Shown one piece after another: positions 7,938 through 15,362 of a stretch of DNA of 21,551 nucleotides. Made by a program: the position numbers and the translations under genes. The DNA lies in assembly GCA_964478455.1 (NCBI GenBank), contig CAYZJD010000026.1:1-21551 (forward strand), in the 5' to 3' direction. The notes under the pieces are model-generated. The model saw nothing but the letters and a program-made list of their open reading frames with translations, had not been told where the DNA came from and did not search any database. Source of the stretch: CAYZJD01 sp964478455. Its GTDB lineage: Bacteria > Acidobacteriota > Terriglobia > Bryobacterales > Bryobacteraceae. Positions within the stretch are counted from its first letter, which is position 1; the number at the start of each line of letters is the position of its first letter.

Positions 7938-10502
7938 ATGTCCCTGGGGAAAGGCACGCGACTTGGTCCGTATGAGATCATCTCTTCGATTGGCGCCGGA
8001 GGAATGGGCGAGGTGTTCCGCGCCCGCGACACGCGGCTGAACCGTGACGTCGCTGTAAAAGTCCTGCCGGCGGCGGTCGCCGGCGATGAAGACCGGCTGC
8101 GCCGCTTTCGAGTCGAGGCGCAGTCGGCCGGCTCGTTGAACCATCCCAACATCCTTTCCATCCACGATGTCGGATCGCACAACGGCCAGCCCTATCTCGT
8201 AACCGAACTGCTCGAGGGCGAGACGCTGCGCCAGAGATTACAGGGCGGCAAGCTGAGCGTGCAGAAGGCGGTGGATTACGCCCGGCAGGCCGCCTCGGGG
8301 CTGGCGGCGGCGCACGCCAGGGGAATTACGCACCGCGACGTCAAGCCGGACAACCTGTTCATCACCAGCGAGGGACGAGTCAAGATCCTGGACTTCGGCC
8401 TTGCCAAGATCCGTGAAACAAGCGCCACCGCCCGTCCGGGACAAGCCGGCGACGCCACGCCGACCGAGACGCAAGCGCTGACCACCCCCGGCGTGGTGCT
8501 GGGCACTGTTTCCTACATGTCGCCCGAGCAGGTGCGGGGCGAGCCCGCCGACCACCGTTCGGACATCTTTAGCCTGGGTTGCGTGCTGTACGAGATGCTC
8601 AGCGGGCGGCGGGCCTTCAACGGCGACACGTCCGTGGAGACAATGAACGCGATTCTGAAGGAAGAACCGCCCGAGTTCACGACGATTGATGGCGCGCTTC
8701 CCCCGGCGCTCGAACGGATCGTTCGCCACTGTCTGGAGAAGAGTCCGGATGAGCGGTTCCAGTCCGCCCGTGATTTGGCCTTCGACCTCGAATCAGTGAG
8801 CCAGGCGTCGGGACGCGCCGTGGCCGCGCCGCCGAAGAGCCGGACGAGGCTCCGGATCGCGTGGGTGGTGGCGGCAGCGCTGGCGGCGATCGGCCTGGGG
8901 GCCGGCTACTGGCTGGGAGCGCGCGCGGGCGCGAAGTCGTCGCCGGAGTTCCAGCGGCTCACCTTCCGCCGCGGGGTGATCCCGCTCGCGCGGTTCGCCC
9001 CCGACGGCCACTCCGTCGTGTACGGCGCCGGCTGGGAGGGCGCTCCGACTACTGCGTATTCGGTCCGGCTCGACAGCCCGGAATTCCACCCCACGGTCGC
9101 CGCTGAGGCGGTCCCGGTCTCTGTTTCCTCCTCGGGCGAGCTTGCCATTCTGCTCAAGCCAAGAGTGGTGGCGTTCACAACGATAGGTACGCTGGCGCGG
9201 GTCCCGTTTTCCGGAGGCGCTCCGCGTGAGGTCCTCGAACGCGTGCAATGGGCCGAATGGGCGCCGAACGGGGACCTGGCGATCGTTCGCGATGGGGAGA
9301 AGGGCAACCAGATCGAATACCCCGTGGGGAAAATCCTTTTCCGCACGGCGGGCATCGCCACGCATCTGCGGTTCTCTCCGGAAGGAGACCGGATTGCCTT
9401 CATCCACCATCCACAGGCCAACAACGACGGCGGCGAAGTGGTTGTCGTGGACCTGAATGGCCGATCCAAAGTCCTCACCAGGAAGTGGGGTTCGGCGTGG
9501 GGATTGGCATGGATGCCGAAGACAGGGGAGATCTGGTTCACCGCCAGCATCGGCGGGAGCAAGAGAGAACTCCGTGCCGTCACAGCCGGCGGCAAACTGC
9601 GAACGATCCTGGCCCAGACGGGGAACCTCACACTCGAGGACATCTCGCGCGATGGCCGCATCCTGATCAACGCGCACCACGAGCAGATGCGGATGCGATA
9701 TATCGGACCGGACGGCGAGCGGGATCTGTCGTGGCTCGATTGGACTCTGGCCACGGATCTCTCACGGGACGGCAAGGCCGTGACCTTCTTCGAGAGCGGC
9801 GAGGGCGCGGGCGTGACCGTCGTTGCGTATTACCGCAAGACCGATGGCTCTCCGGCAGTTAAGCTCGGCAACATCAACTCTCCGAAACTCTCGCCCGATG
9901 GGACAAGCGTGCTGGGAGTGACCGAGGATGATGCTGGCATCGCCATCCTGCCCATCGGGGCGGGCGAGTCCAGGCGCATACCGCTCTCCGGCTTCCTGGT
10001 CGGACTGGCTGACTGGACGCCGGGTGCGCGCAGCATCTTGTTCGCGGGCAACGAAGCCGGCCACGGACTTCGTCTTTACTCCTTGGATCTCAACGGGGGG
10101 AAACCGAAGGCGCTGACGCCGGAAGGCATCACGCCGGGCTTCAAGATCAGCCCCAGCGGCAAGTACGCGGCTGTGGTGAACGTCAAGCGGCAGGTGATGC
10201 TCGTCCCGCTCTCCGGAGGCGAATCGGTCGTTTGTCCCGGAATCGAACCCGGTGAGCGACCTTACGCCTGGAGCAGCGATGAGAAGTACCTCCACGTCAT
10301 GAGGCGCGGCTCACTTCCGGCCAAGCTCATTCAGGTGGACTGGAAGACCGGTGAGCGAAGACTCTGGAAAGAAATTGCCCCGCCGGACCCGGCCGGCGTC
10401 AACGACATCAGCGGCATCACCATCGTCCAGGACGGCCGCTACTACGTCTACTCCTACCGCCAGCAGCTCTCCGAGCTGCACATGGTCAAGGGGTTGATAT
10501 AG
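7938..10502 (+). CDS. Membrane Ser/Thr protein kinase with C-terminal TolB/WD40-like propeller
   Basis: This 854-residue protein has a PknB-type kinase domain at about 12-285. Visible elements are the glycine loop GAGGMGEV (19-26), Lys41, the catalytic loop HRDVKPDN (132-139, Asp134), DFG (152-154) and SPEQ in the P+1 loop. One transmembrane helix (about 303-325) leads to a periplasmic PD40-like propeller (about 330-854) with blades such as RFAPDGHSVVY, RFSPEGDRIAF, KLSPDGTSVLG and KISPSGKYAAV. This kinase-TM-propeller layout is common in Acidobacteria and suggests an envelope sensor signalling inward by phosphorylation; the ligand and substrates are unknown. The ATG at 7938 places the kinase core at the N-terminus; the upstream reading frame overlaps the divergent SPOR gene. 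The 3' end overlaps the convergent slipin gene by 17 bp. Confidence 0.93.
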   Translation: MSLGKGTRLGPYEIISSIGAGGMGEVFRARDTRLNRDVAVKVLPAAVAGDEDRLRRFRVEAQSAGSLNHPNILSIHDVGSHNGQPYLVTELLEGETLRQRLQGGKLSVQKAVDYARQAASGLAAAHARGITHRDVKPDNLFITSEGRVKILDFGLAKIRETSATARPGQAGDATPTETQALTTPGVVLGTVSYMSPEQVRGEPADHRSDIFSLGCVLYEMLSGRRAFNGDTSVETMNAILKEEPPEFTTIDGALPPALERIVRHCLEKSPDERFQSARDLAFDLESVSQASGRAVAAPPKSRTRLRIAWVVAAALAAIGLGAGYWLGARAGAKSSPEFQRLTFRRGVIPLARFAPDGHSVVYGAGWEGAPTTAYSVRLDSPEFHPTVAAEAVPVSVSSSGELAILLKPRVVAFTTIGTLARVPFSGGAPREVLERVQWAEWAPNGDLAIVRDGEKGNQIEYPVGKILFRTAGIATHLRFSPEGDRIAFIHHPQANNDGGEVVVVDLNGRSKVLTRKWGSAWGLAWMPKTGEIWFTASIGGSKRELRAVTAGGKLRTILAQTGNLTLEDISRDGRILINAHHEQMRMRYIGPDGERDLSWLDWTLATDLSRDGKAVTFFESGEGAGVTVVAYYRKTDGSPAVKLGNINSPKLSPDGTSVLGVTEDDAGIAILPIGAGESRRIPLSGFLVGLADWTPGARSILFAGNEAGHGLRLYSLDLNGGKPKALTPEGITPGFKISPSGKYAAVVNVKRQVMLVPLSGGESVVCPGIEPGERPYAWSSDEKYLHVMRRGSLPAKLIQVDWKTGERRLWKEIAPPDPAGVNDISGITIVQDGRYYVYSYRQQLSELHMVKGLI

Positions 10503-11295
10503 GTTCCGCCGGTTGGGCTTGTCCGGGCGACGACGACGCTGCGATCTTCTCCAACATCCGGGTGATGCCCGAGTACACATCGACCGGGATCGGGAAGACG
10601 ACGGTGGTGTTCTTCTCCACGCCGATTTCGACCAGTGTCTGGAGATAGCGCAACTGGATCGCCGCCGGCTGCCGCTGGAGGAGCTCCGCCGCCTGGCTGA
10701 GCTTCTCGGCAGCGATGAACTCGCCGTCGGCGTGGATGATCTTCGCGCGCCGCTCACGCTCGGCCTCGGCCTGGCGCGCAATGGCCCTGATCATCATCTC
10801 CGGCAAGTCCACCTGTTTGACCTCGACCGCGGTCACCTTCACGCCCCACGGCCCGGTGTGCTGGTCAAGAACGACTTGCAGCCGCGCGTTGAGTCTGGCG
10901 CGCTGGCTCAGCAACTCGTCCAGTTCCGCCTCGCCCAACACGCTGCGCAGCGTCGTTTGGGCGAACTGCGACGTCGCGTACAGGAAGTTCTCCACTTCGA
11001 GGACGGCAGGTTTTGGATCGATGACCCGGAAGTAGACGACGGCGTTCACCTTGACGGTAACGTTGTCGCGAGTCACGACGTCCTGCGGCGGGACCTCCAG
11101 GGTCACCACGCGAAGAGAGATGCGGACCATCCTGTCAATGGGGGCGAATACGAGGATAATGCCAGGCCCTTTCGGCTTCGGCAGGACGCGGCCAAGACGG
11201 AAGATGACGCCGCGCTCGTACTCGGCCAGGATCTTGATCGAAGCCAGAAAGTACAGAACGATGACAACCAGGGCAATGATCGTTGGATCGAACAT
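10486..11295 (-). CDS. Slipin / stomatin-like SPFH (band 7) protein
   Basis: This 269-residue membrane protein belongs to the slipin branch of SPFH proteins, which form oligomeric scaffolds in membrane microdomains. A hydrophobic N-terminal hairpin (about 3-22) is followed by ILAEYERGVIFRLGRVL (slipin signature), the band 7 core with VVTRDNVTVKVNAVVYFRV, and the helix QAEAERERRAKIIHADGEF (coiled coil, about 185-235). The C-terminal PIPVDVYSGITRML is also slipin-like. GAGGAGG stands 7 bp upstream of ATG 11295, a strong ribosome site, and 17 bp separate it from the NfeD gene. NfeD and slipin genes are characteristic partners, in which the protease may cleave the stomatin C-terminus. Confidence 0.93.
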   Translation of the reverse strand: MFDPTIIALVVIVLYFLASIKILAEYERGVIFRLGRVLPKPKGPGIILVFAPIDRMVRISLRVVTLEVPPQDVVTRDNVTVKVNAVVYFRVIDPKPAVLEVENFLYATSQFAQTTLRSVLGEAELDELLSQRARLNARLQVVLDQHTGPWGVKVTAVEVKQVDLPEMMIRAIARQAEAERERRAKIIHADGEFIAAEKLSQAAELLQRQPAAIQLRYLQTLVEIGVEKNTTVVFPIPVDVYSGITRMLEKIAASSSPGQAQPAEPISTP

Positions 11296-11312
11296 GTGAA
11301 CCTCCTCGGGGC

Positions 11313-12584
11313 TTACTTCGGTTCCACCTTCAGTGTCAGTCCTTCGACAGACACAACGCGTATTCTTGCGCCTGCCTCCACCGCGGTGGAGGACATCGCG
11401 TCCCAAAGCTCGCCATGGACAAAGACCTTGCCGGAAGGAGCCAGGGCCGTGTGTGCGATCCCGATCTCATCGATCATCCCGGCGGCTCCGGTGGCGACCT
11501 TGCTGGCGCGGGCGCGCAAGATCAACGACAGCAGGAAAACGGTGATAAGGGCGAACGGCAGAGTCAGCCCGATCGCCGTGCCCAGGCGGATCCGTAACTC
11601 CGGCAAGGGGCTGTCAACCAACAACAGGGCTCCGAGTATCATAGCGACCGTACCTCCGACTCCGAGAATGCCATGCGAGGCGAGCTTCGCCTCCAAGATG
11701 AACAACGCGATGGCGAGCACCAGCAGCGCCACACCGACCCAGTTGATCGGCAGCACGGATAGCGCCGATAGCCCGAGTAGAACGAGAATGCCGCCCCCAA
11801 CACCGGGCACGATCAGCCCGGGAGAGCTGAACTCGATGTAGATGCCGAGCGCGCCCAGAACCAGCAGGACGAGCGCGATGTTGGGATCACTGATGGCCCT
11901 CATGAGGCGTTCGCGCCGCGTCGGCTCGTAGGCGACGATCTGGGCGCTGGCGAGCCGCAACACGCGTTTGGTGCCGTCGAGACGGGTGATTTCGCGGCCG
12001 TTCAGCAGCGTGAGGAGTTGCGCCTCATCCTTGGCAACCAAGTCGATCAGCTTCTGATCGAGGGCCTCCTTTTCCGTGAACGACTTGCTCTCGAGGACGG
12101 CCTTCTCCGCCAATTCGCTGTTGCGGCCTCGCTTGGCCGCCAGACTCCGGAGCGTGGCGGCCGAATCGCTCTCCACTTTCTTGCGCAGGACCTGATCCAT
12201 CTCCCGGCCGAGCAGGATGGGCGCGGCCGCGCCGGTGTTCGTGCCGGGAGCCATGGCGGCCACGTCGCCCGCCATCAGAATGAAGAACCCCGCTGACGCG
12301 GCCCGGCCGCCGCTGGGCGAAACATACGTGACCACCGGCGCCGCCGAGGCGACGATCTTCTCGTTGATCTCCCGCGTCGCATCGAGCAGCCCGCCTGGCG
12401 TGTTCAGCCGGAGCAGGACCATCTCGGCATTCTCCCGTTCCGCTTGGTCGAGGGCGTGCGCGACCATCTCGACCGTAACCGGGTGAACGACGCCGTCGAT
12501 ATTGACGGCAATGACCGCGGGCCGCTGAGCGGAGCCGCCGCCCGCGAGCAGAAACAGAAGCAAGAACAGCGCCAGGGGCTTCAA
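11313..12584 (-). CDS. NfeD-type membrane serine protease (ClpP-like, long form)
   Basis: This 423-residue protein has the long NfeD layout: a signal peptide or first helix (about 4-19), a ClpP/SppA-like serine protease domain (about 22-230) with the nucleophile Ser97 in GGRAASAGF and the substrate strand NTPGG (61-65), then four to five membrane helices (about 240-360) and a small C-terminal OB-fold domain (about 365-423, ending GLTLKVEP). The family's catalytic Lys should lie in about 120-150, where several lysines occur. I chose a TTG start at 12584 because GAGGG lies 5 bp before it and the signal peptide begins there; the frame opens 23 codons earlier at an ATG with a poor context. It is followed by the slipin gene, its usual partner. 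Confidence 0.9.
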   Translation of the reverse strand: MKPLALFLLLFLLAGGGSAQRPAVIAVNIDGVVHPVTVEMVAHALDQAERENAEMVLLRLNTPGGLLDATREINEKIVASAAPVVTYVSPSGGRAASAGFFILMAGDVAAMAPGTNTGAAAPILLGREMDQVLRKKVESDSAATLRSLAAKRGRNSELAEKAVLESKSFTEKEALDQKLIDLVAKDEAQLLTLLNGREITRLDGTKRVLRLASAQIVAYEPTRRERLMRAISDPNIALVLLVLGALGIYIEFSSPGLIVPGVGGGILVLLGLSALSVLPINWVGVALLVLAIALFILEAKLASHGILGVGGTVAMILGALLLVDSPLPELRIRLGTAIGLTLPFALITVFLLSLILRARASKVATGAAGMIDEIGIAHTALAPSGKVFVHGELWDAMSSTAVEAGARIRVVSVEGLTLKVEPK

Positions 12585-12593
12585 ACCACCCTC

Positions 12594-12599
12594 AATATA
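12594..12599 (-). promoter_or_regulatory. Candidate -10 box for the NfeD-slipin operon
   Basis: On the minus strand TATATT stands nine bases before the proposed TTG start. If used, the transcript would begin just before the start codon and would cut into the GAGGG ribosome site, so either the box or the site is not functional as read. The gap here separates divergent transcription units. Confidence 0.25.
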
Positions 12600-12676
12600 G
12601 CACCAGTGGTTTCGCCCGGGGTGATGTAGGACCCCCGGGTGGGCGGAAAACATGCGGGCTGTCCCCGGTTTTGTCC

Positions 12677-12682
12677 TACAAT
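12677..12682 (+). promoter_or_regulatory. Candidate -10 box for the aldo/keto reductase operon
   Basis: TACAAT lies 24 bp upstream of ATG 12707. A transcript from it would have a leader of roughly 17 nt that includes the AGAGG ribosome site. No -35 hexamer close to consensus is seen 17 bp upstream. Confidence 0.35.
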
Positions 12683-12706
12683 GGATTCACTGTCTCAGAG
12701 GATTGG

Positions 12707-13813
12707 ATGCATACTCGACGGGATTTCCTTCAACTATCCTTGGCCGGCCTCGCTGTGGCCGGGAAGGCTCCATCGCAGGAATGGCGGAACCGGCAATCCG
12801 GCATGGCCTACCGCCGGCTCGGCCGTACCGGCTTCATGATCTCGGAAGTGGTCATGGGTGGGAACCATGTCAAGCCGGAAAGTCACGACCACATCCTGCT
12901 GGCGCTTGACATGGGCTTGAACTACCTCGATACGGCGCCGGTCTATGGCCAGGGAGCCAGCGAACTCGGCTACGCCAGAGTCATTCGGGCGCGGGGCCGC
13001 GACAGGTTCTTCCTCAACACGAAGGTCAGTCTCTGGGACCTCAACCGGAACAAGCGTTACCGCGAAATCTTCGACAGCCTGCCCGAGCCGGAGCAGAAGA
13101 AACTGCGTACCAAGGCGGCAGAGGAGATAGAGTCCTCGCTGGAGCCCGACTACATCTGCGACTACTTCGACGGGCAGAGGAAGGAAATCGAGGCGGCGGC
13201 GCTCGCCAACGTCATGGAGAAAGAGTACGGGCGGCGCATCGACCGCGGCAAGAACTACAAGCAGCTCATTCTCACCTCGATCGACGAAAGCCTGAAGCGG
13301 CTGGGTACGGATCACCTTGATCTGATGATGTGTCCGCACGGCGCCAGCACGCCCTACGAGCTGCTGCATTACCCGGAGATCTTCGAAGCCTTCGACGTGC
13401 TGTGCAAAGCCGGAAAAGTGCGGCATCTTGGCGTGTCGGCCCACACGGATCCAGCCGGCATTCTGCGAGCGGCGATGAAAACGGGAGTCTATTCGGCGGC
13501 CATGGTAGCCTATAACATCGTGAACCACCGCTTCGTCGCCCAGGCACTCGAGGAAGCGCGGCAGCGCGACTTCGGCGTCATCGCCATGAAAGTGGCGCGG
13601 CCGGTCCATCACGGCAGGGACTACAACAAGACGGACGATCCGCGGCGCGTGAAGCTGGTGGAAGAGGCGGTTCCCGGACCATGGAAAATCCCGCAGAAGG
13701 CCTATCTTTGGGCGCTTCGCAACCCGAACCTCAGCGCGGTGATCTCGGAAATGGTCGATGCCGCGATGGTGAAGGACAACCTGCCGCTGGCCGGGCGGAG
13801 CACTCGCGCCTGA
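12707..13813 (+). CDS. Tat-exported aldo/keto reductase
   Basis: This 368-residue protein begins with a twin-arginine signal (MHTRRDFLQLSLAGLAVAG), implying export in folded form, probably with bound cofactor. The body is a (beta/alpha)8 aldo/keto reductase. The catalytic tetrad is visible as Asp75 and Tyr80 (YLDTAPVYG), Lys106 (LNTKVS) and His211 (DLMMCPHG). A charged insertion of roughly 70 residues (about 112-183) lies between the Lys strand and the His strand, longer than in cytoplasmic family members. These oxidoreductases reduce carbonyls with NAD(P)H; the substrate is not predictable. AGAGG precedes ATG 12707; the earlier in-frame ATG at 12671 would bury the RRDFL motif. It is the first gene of a coupled three-gene unit. 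Confidence 0.88.
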   Translation: MHTRRDFLQLSLAGLAVAGKAPSQEWRNRQSGMAYRRLGRTGFMISEVVMGGNHVKPESHDHILLALDMGLNYLDTAPVYGQGASELGYARVIRARGRDRFFLNTKVSLWDLNRNKRYREIFDSLPEPEQKKLRTKAAEEIESSLEPDYICDYFDGQRKEIEAAALANVMEKEYGRRIDRGKNYKQLILTSIDESLKRLGTDHLDLMMCPHGASTPYELLHYPEIFEAFDVLCKAGKVRHLGVSAHTDPAGILRAAMKTGVYSAAMVAYNIVNHRFVAQALEEARQRDFGVIAMKVARPVHHGRDYNKTDDPRRVKLVEEAVPGPWKIPQKAYLWALRNPNLSAVISEMVDAAMVKDNLPLAGRSTRA

Positions 13814-14154
13814 GCCTCTCGCCCGCGCTCGTCCGGCTTGCGCTGACCTTCGAGTTCCTGATCGCGCTCATTGCTGTCTACACGCTGTGGAGCCAGGTTG
13901 GAGGACAGTACCACCTCGACCTGATGGCCTGGCCCTGGAAGCTTGGGCTGGGCTGCGGCCTCTCCTATGTCATCGTCCGCGCCACCGCCGCCGCCATGGA
14001 GCAGGAGAAGAGCTGGAACTGGAGGACCCTCGGCTGGCTCGCCGCCGCCCTCGTTCTGGCGCTCTTGGCTGGCGCGGTAACCTACTACTACCACGTGAAT
14101 GAGCCGCCCGAGGAAGAAGAGCCGGCGGGCATTCAGAACGCTCTTAAGCTATGA
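13810..14154 (+). CDS. Small membrane protein of unknown function
   Basis: The hydrophobic part has about three membrane segments: FEFLIALIAVYTLW, a shorter one around LGLGCGLSYVIVRATAA, and LGWLAAALVLALLAGAVTYYY. An acidic tail follows (NEPPEEEEPAGIQ). I do not recognise the family. The start is uncertain: the frame has an ATG at 13681, but it lies 133 bp inside the reductase gene and the codons between look like out-of-frame coding. CTG 13810 overlaps the reductase stop as CTGA, with CGGAG nine bases before it, and starts the protein at LSLSPALVRLAL. The stop overlaps the next ATG as ATGA (14151-14154), so it is probably made together with the JAMM protein and may be its membrane partner. 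Confidence 0.65.
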   Translation: MSLSPALVRLALTFEFLIALIAVYTLWSQVGGQYHLDLMAWPWKLGLGCGLSYVIVRATAAAMEQEKSWNWRTLGWLAAALVLALLAGAVTYYYHVNEPPEEEEPAGIQNALKL

Positions 14155-15122
14155 CGCAGGACCGATCCCCATCCTTCGAGCGCTGGGCGGTGGACGAGTT
14201 ACCGCTCGCCGTTGAATACTCACCGGCAGTGATGCAGGATATCCGCGCCGCCGCTGTCGATGGCTTCTACAAGATCCCGCACGGCGGTGTCGAGGTGGGT
14301 GGCGTGCTGTTCGGCGAGAGGATTCCGGAGGGAGTGCGCATTCTGGCGTTCCGGCCCATTGCCTGCCAATACGCCACAGGCCCTTCGTTCACGCTCACCG
14401 AGCACGATCGCGCAGGTCTGGCCAGACTCCTTGAGACGTACACCTCGGAAGAGGGCCTGCGGGATCTCGTTCCCGTCGGCTGGTATCACTCGCACACCCG
14501 CAGCGAGGTGTGCCTCACGGAGAGCGATCTGGAGATCTACAACACTTACTTCCCCGAACCGTGGCAGGTGAGCCTGGTCTTGCGCCCGGAGCGCGCCGCG
14601 CCGGTGCGCGCCGGTTTCTTCGCGCGCGAACCGGATGGAAAGGTGCGCGCGAAGTCCAGTTACCGGGAGTTTGCGCTCGCGCCGGAAGGGCGTTCGAAAG
14701 GATCCGTGCAGGCGCGGTCGCCGCAGCCGCCCCCACCCCCTCGAACCGAAACTTCCGCTCCACCCGTCCGCCGAACGAGCCGTTGGGTGGCCTGGGCGGT
14801 GGCGGCACTGCTGCTCATCTTGGGTTTCTTCGCGGGCGTGGTCGTGACACAGATCTACTGGGCGTCGGGTCGCCGGTCGCCAGCCGTATCCCAGCCGCCG
14901 CCGGCGCAGTCCCAACTGAAACCTCCCGAACCCGAGGCGCGGCTTGATCCAAAGCCCGCGCCACCCACCACGCCGAAGGCCCAAGCGAACGAAGACCTGG
15001 AGCGCCGGAATCGCGAACTTGAGGAAGAGGTCGGTCGGCTGCGGCACGAAGTCAGGAAGCTCTCGAATCGGAACCGCGATCTGGAGGGCGCGGTGAAGGC
15101 ATTGCGGGAGCGGATCCGGTAA
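14151..15122 (+). CDS. Membrane-anchored JAMM/MPN-type metallopeptidase with C-terminal coiled coil
   Basis: In this 323-residue protein the N-terminal part (about 22-175) is a JAB/MPN domain. Glu48 (EVGGVLFGE), His113 and His115 (GWYHSHTR) and Asp126 match the zinc-site pattern ExnHxHx7SxxD, except that the Ser is Thr123. Family members cleave isopeptide or C-terminal peptide bonds, for example removing ubiquitin-like or sulfur-carrier proteins. A Pro-rich linker (190-206), a transmembrane helix (about 212-235), a second Pro-rich linker (243-275) and a coiled coil (about 279-322) follow. With the catalytic part before the helix and Arg residues at 207-211, the peptidase is probably cytoplasmic and the coiled coil periplasmic. 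No ubiquitin-like, E1 or E2 gene is visible nearby, so the substrate is unknown. Confidence 0.82.
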   Translation: MTQDRSPSFERWAVDELPLAVEYSPAVMQDIRAAAVDGFYKIPHGGVEVGGVLFGERIPEGVRILAFRPIACQYATGPSFTLTEHDRAGLARLLETYTSEEGLRDLVPVGWYHSHTRSEVCLTESDLEIYNTYFPEPWQVSLVLRPERAAPVRAGFFAREPDGKVRAKSSYREFALAPEGRSKGSVQARSPQPPPPPRTETSAPPVRRTSRWVAWAVAALLLILGFFAGVVVTQIYWASGRRSPAVSQPPPAQSQLKPPEPEARLDPKPAPPTTPKAQANEDLERRNRELEEEVGRLRHEVRKLSNRNRDLEGAVKALRERIR

Positions 15123-15178
15123 AAACTTCCACTCCGTTCCGTCGCGACGCAACAAGTGTTACGCGCAACCCTCAGGCT

Positions 15179-15194
15179 TGGGGCATATCCCCCA
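15179..15194. terminator. Weak hairpin downstream of the JAMM gene
   Basis: TGGGG-CATATC-CCCCA can fold into a 5-bp G/C stem about 57 bp after the JAMM stop; a short T-run (CTTTT) occurs only 6 bp after the stem. The geometry is poor for an intrinsic terminator. The rest of the 240-bp gap 15123-15362 holds no gene that I can see, only the promoter candidate listed separately. Confidence 0.25.
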
Positions 15195-15230
15195 GACACT
15201 TTTAACAGTTCCTGCGAGGCGCGACAGCCA

Positions 15231-15259
15231 TTGTCTCTTGGAACGGAGAGCCCGATAAG
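15231..15259 (+). promoter_or_regulatory. Candidate promoter for the TIGR03437/propeller protein
   Basis: TTGTCT (15231-15236) and GATAAG (15254-15259) are separated by 17 bp, each matching the housekeeping consensus at four of six positions. A transcript would start near 15266, giving a leader of roughly 97 nt before ATG 15363. Confidence 0.35.
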
Positions 15260-15362
15260 TTTCAACCTCGCCGCGATGAGCCGTATGTAAGAGCGTTTGG
15301 CCGCAAAATTGCTCGTGTCACTGATCGCAGCTCGCTGCATCTCTCAACAGCGGAGGAATCCA

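Noticed and set aside
7859..8182. Longer N-terminus for the SPOR protein
   Set aside because: The extra 108 residues would be antisense to the kinase domain, and the conserved-looking MPRNEEGQFE start lies at 7858.
8793..9775. Two minus-strand frames opposite the kinase propeller
   Set aside because: Both lie antisense to repeated propeller blades and show no domain or ribosome site.
12585..12653. ATG start 23 codons upstream for the NfeD protease
   Set aside because: The added residues are His/Pro-rich with no ribosome site; a TTG with GAGGG begins exactly at the signal peptide.
14151..15122. JAMM gene as part of a bacterial ubiquitin-like conjugation system
   Set aside because: No E1-, E2- or ubiquitin-like gene is visible within the window; the neighbours are a reductase and a membrane protein.
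15123..15362. Riboswitch or small RNA in the gap before the TIGR03437 protein
   Set aside because: I could find only one weak hairpin and no recognisable riboswitch core.
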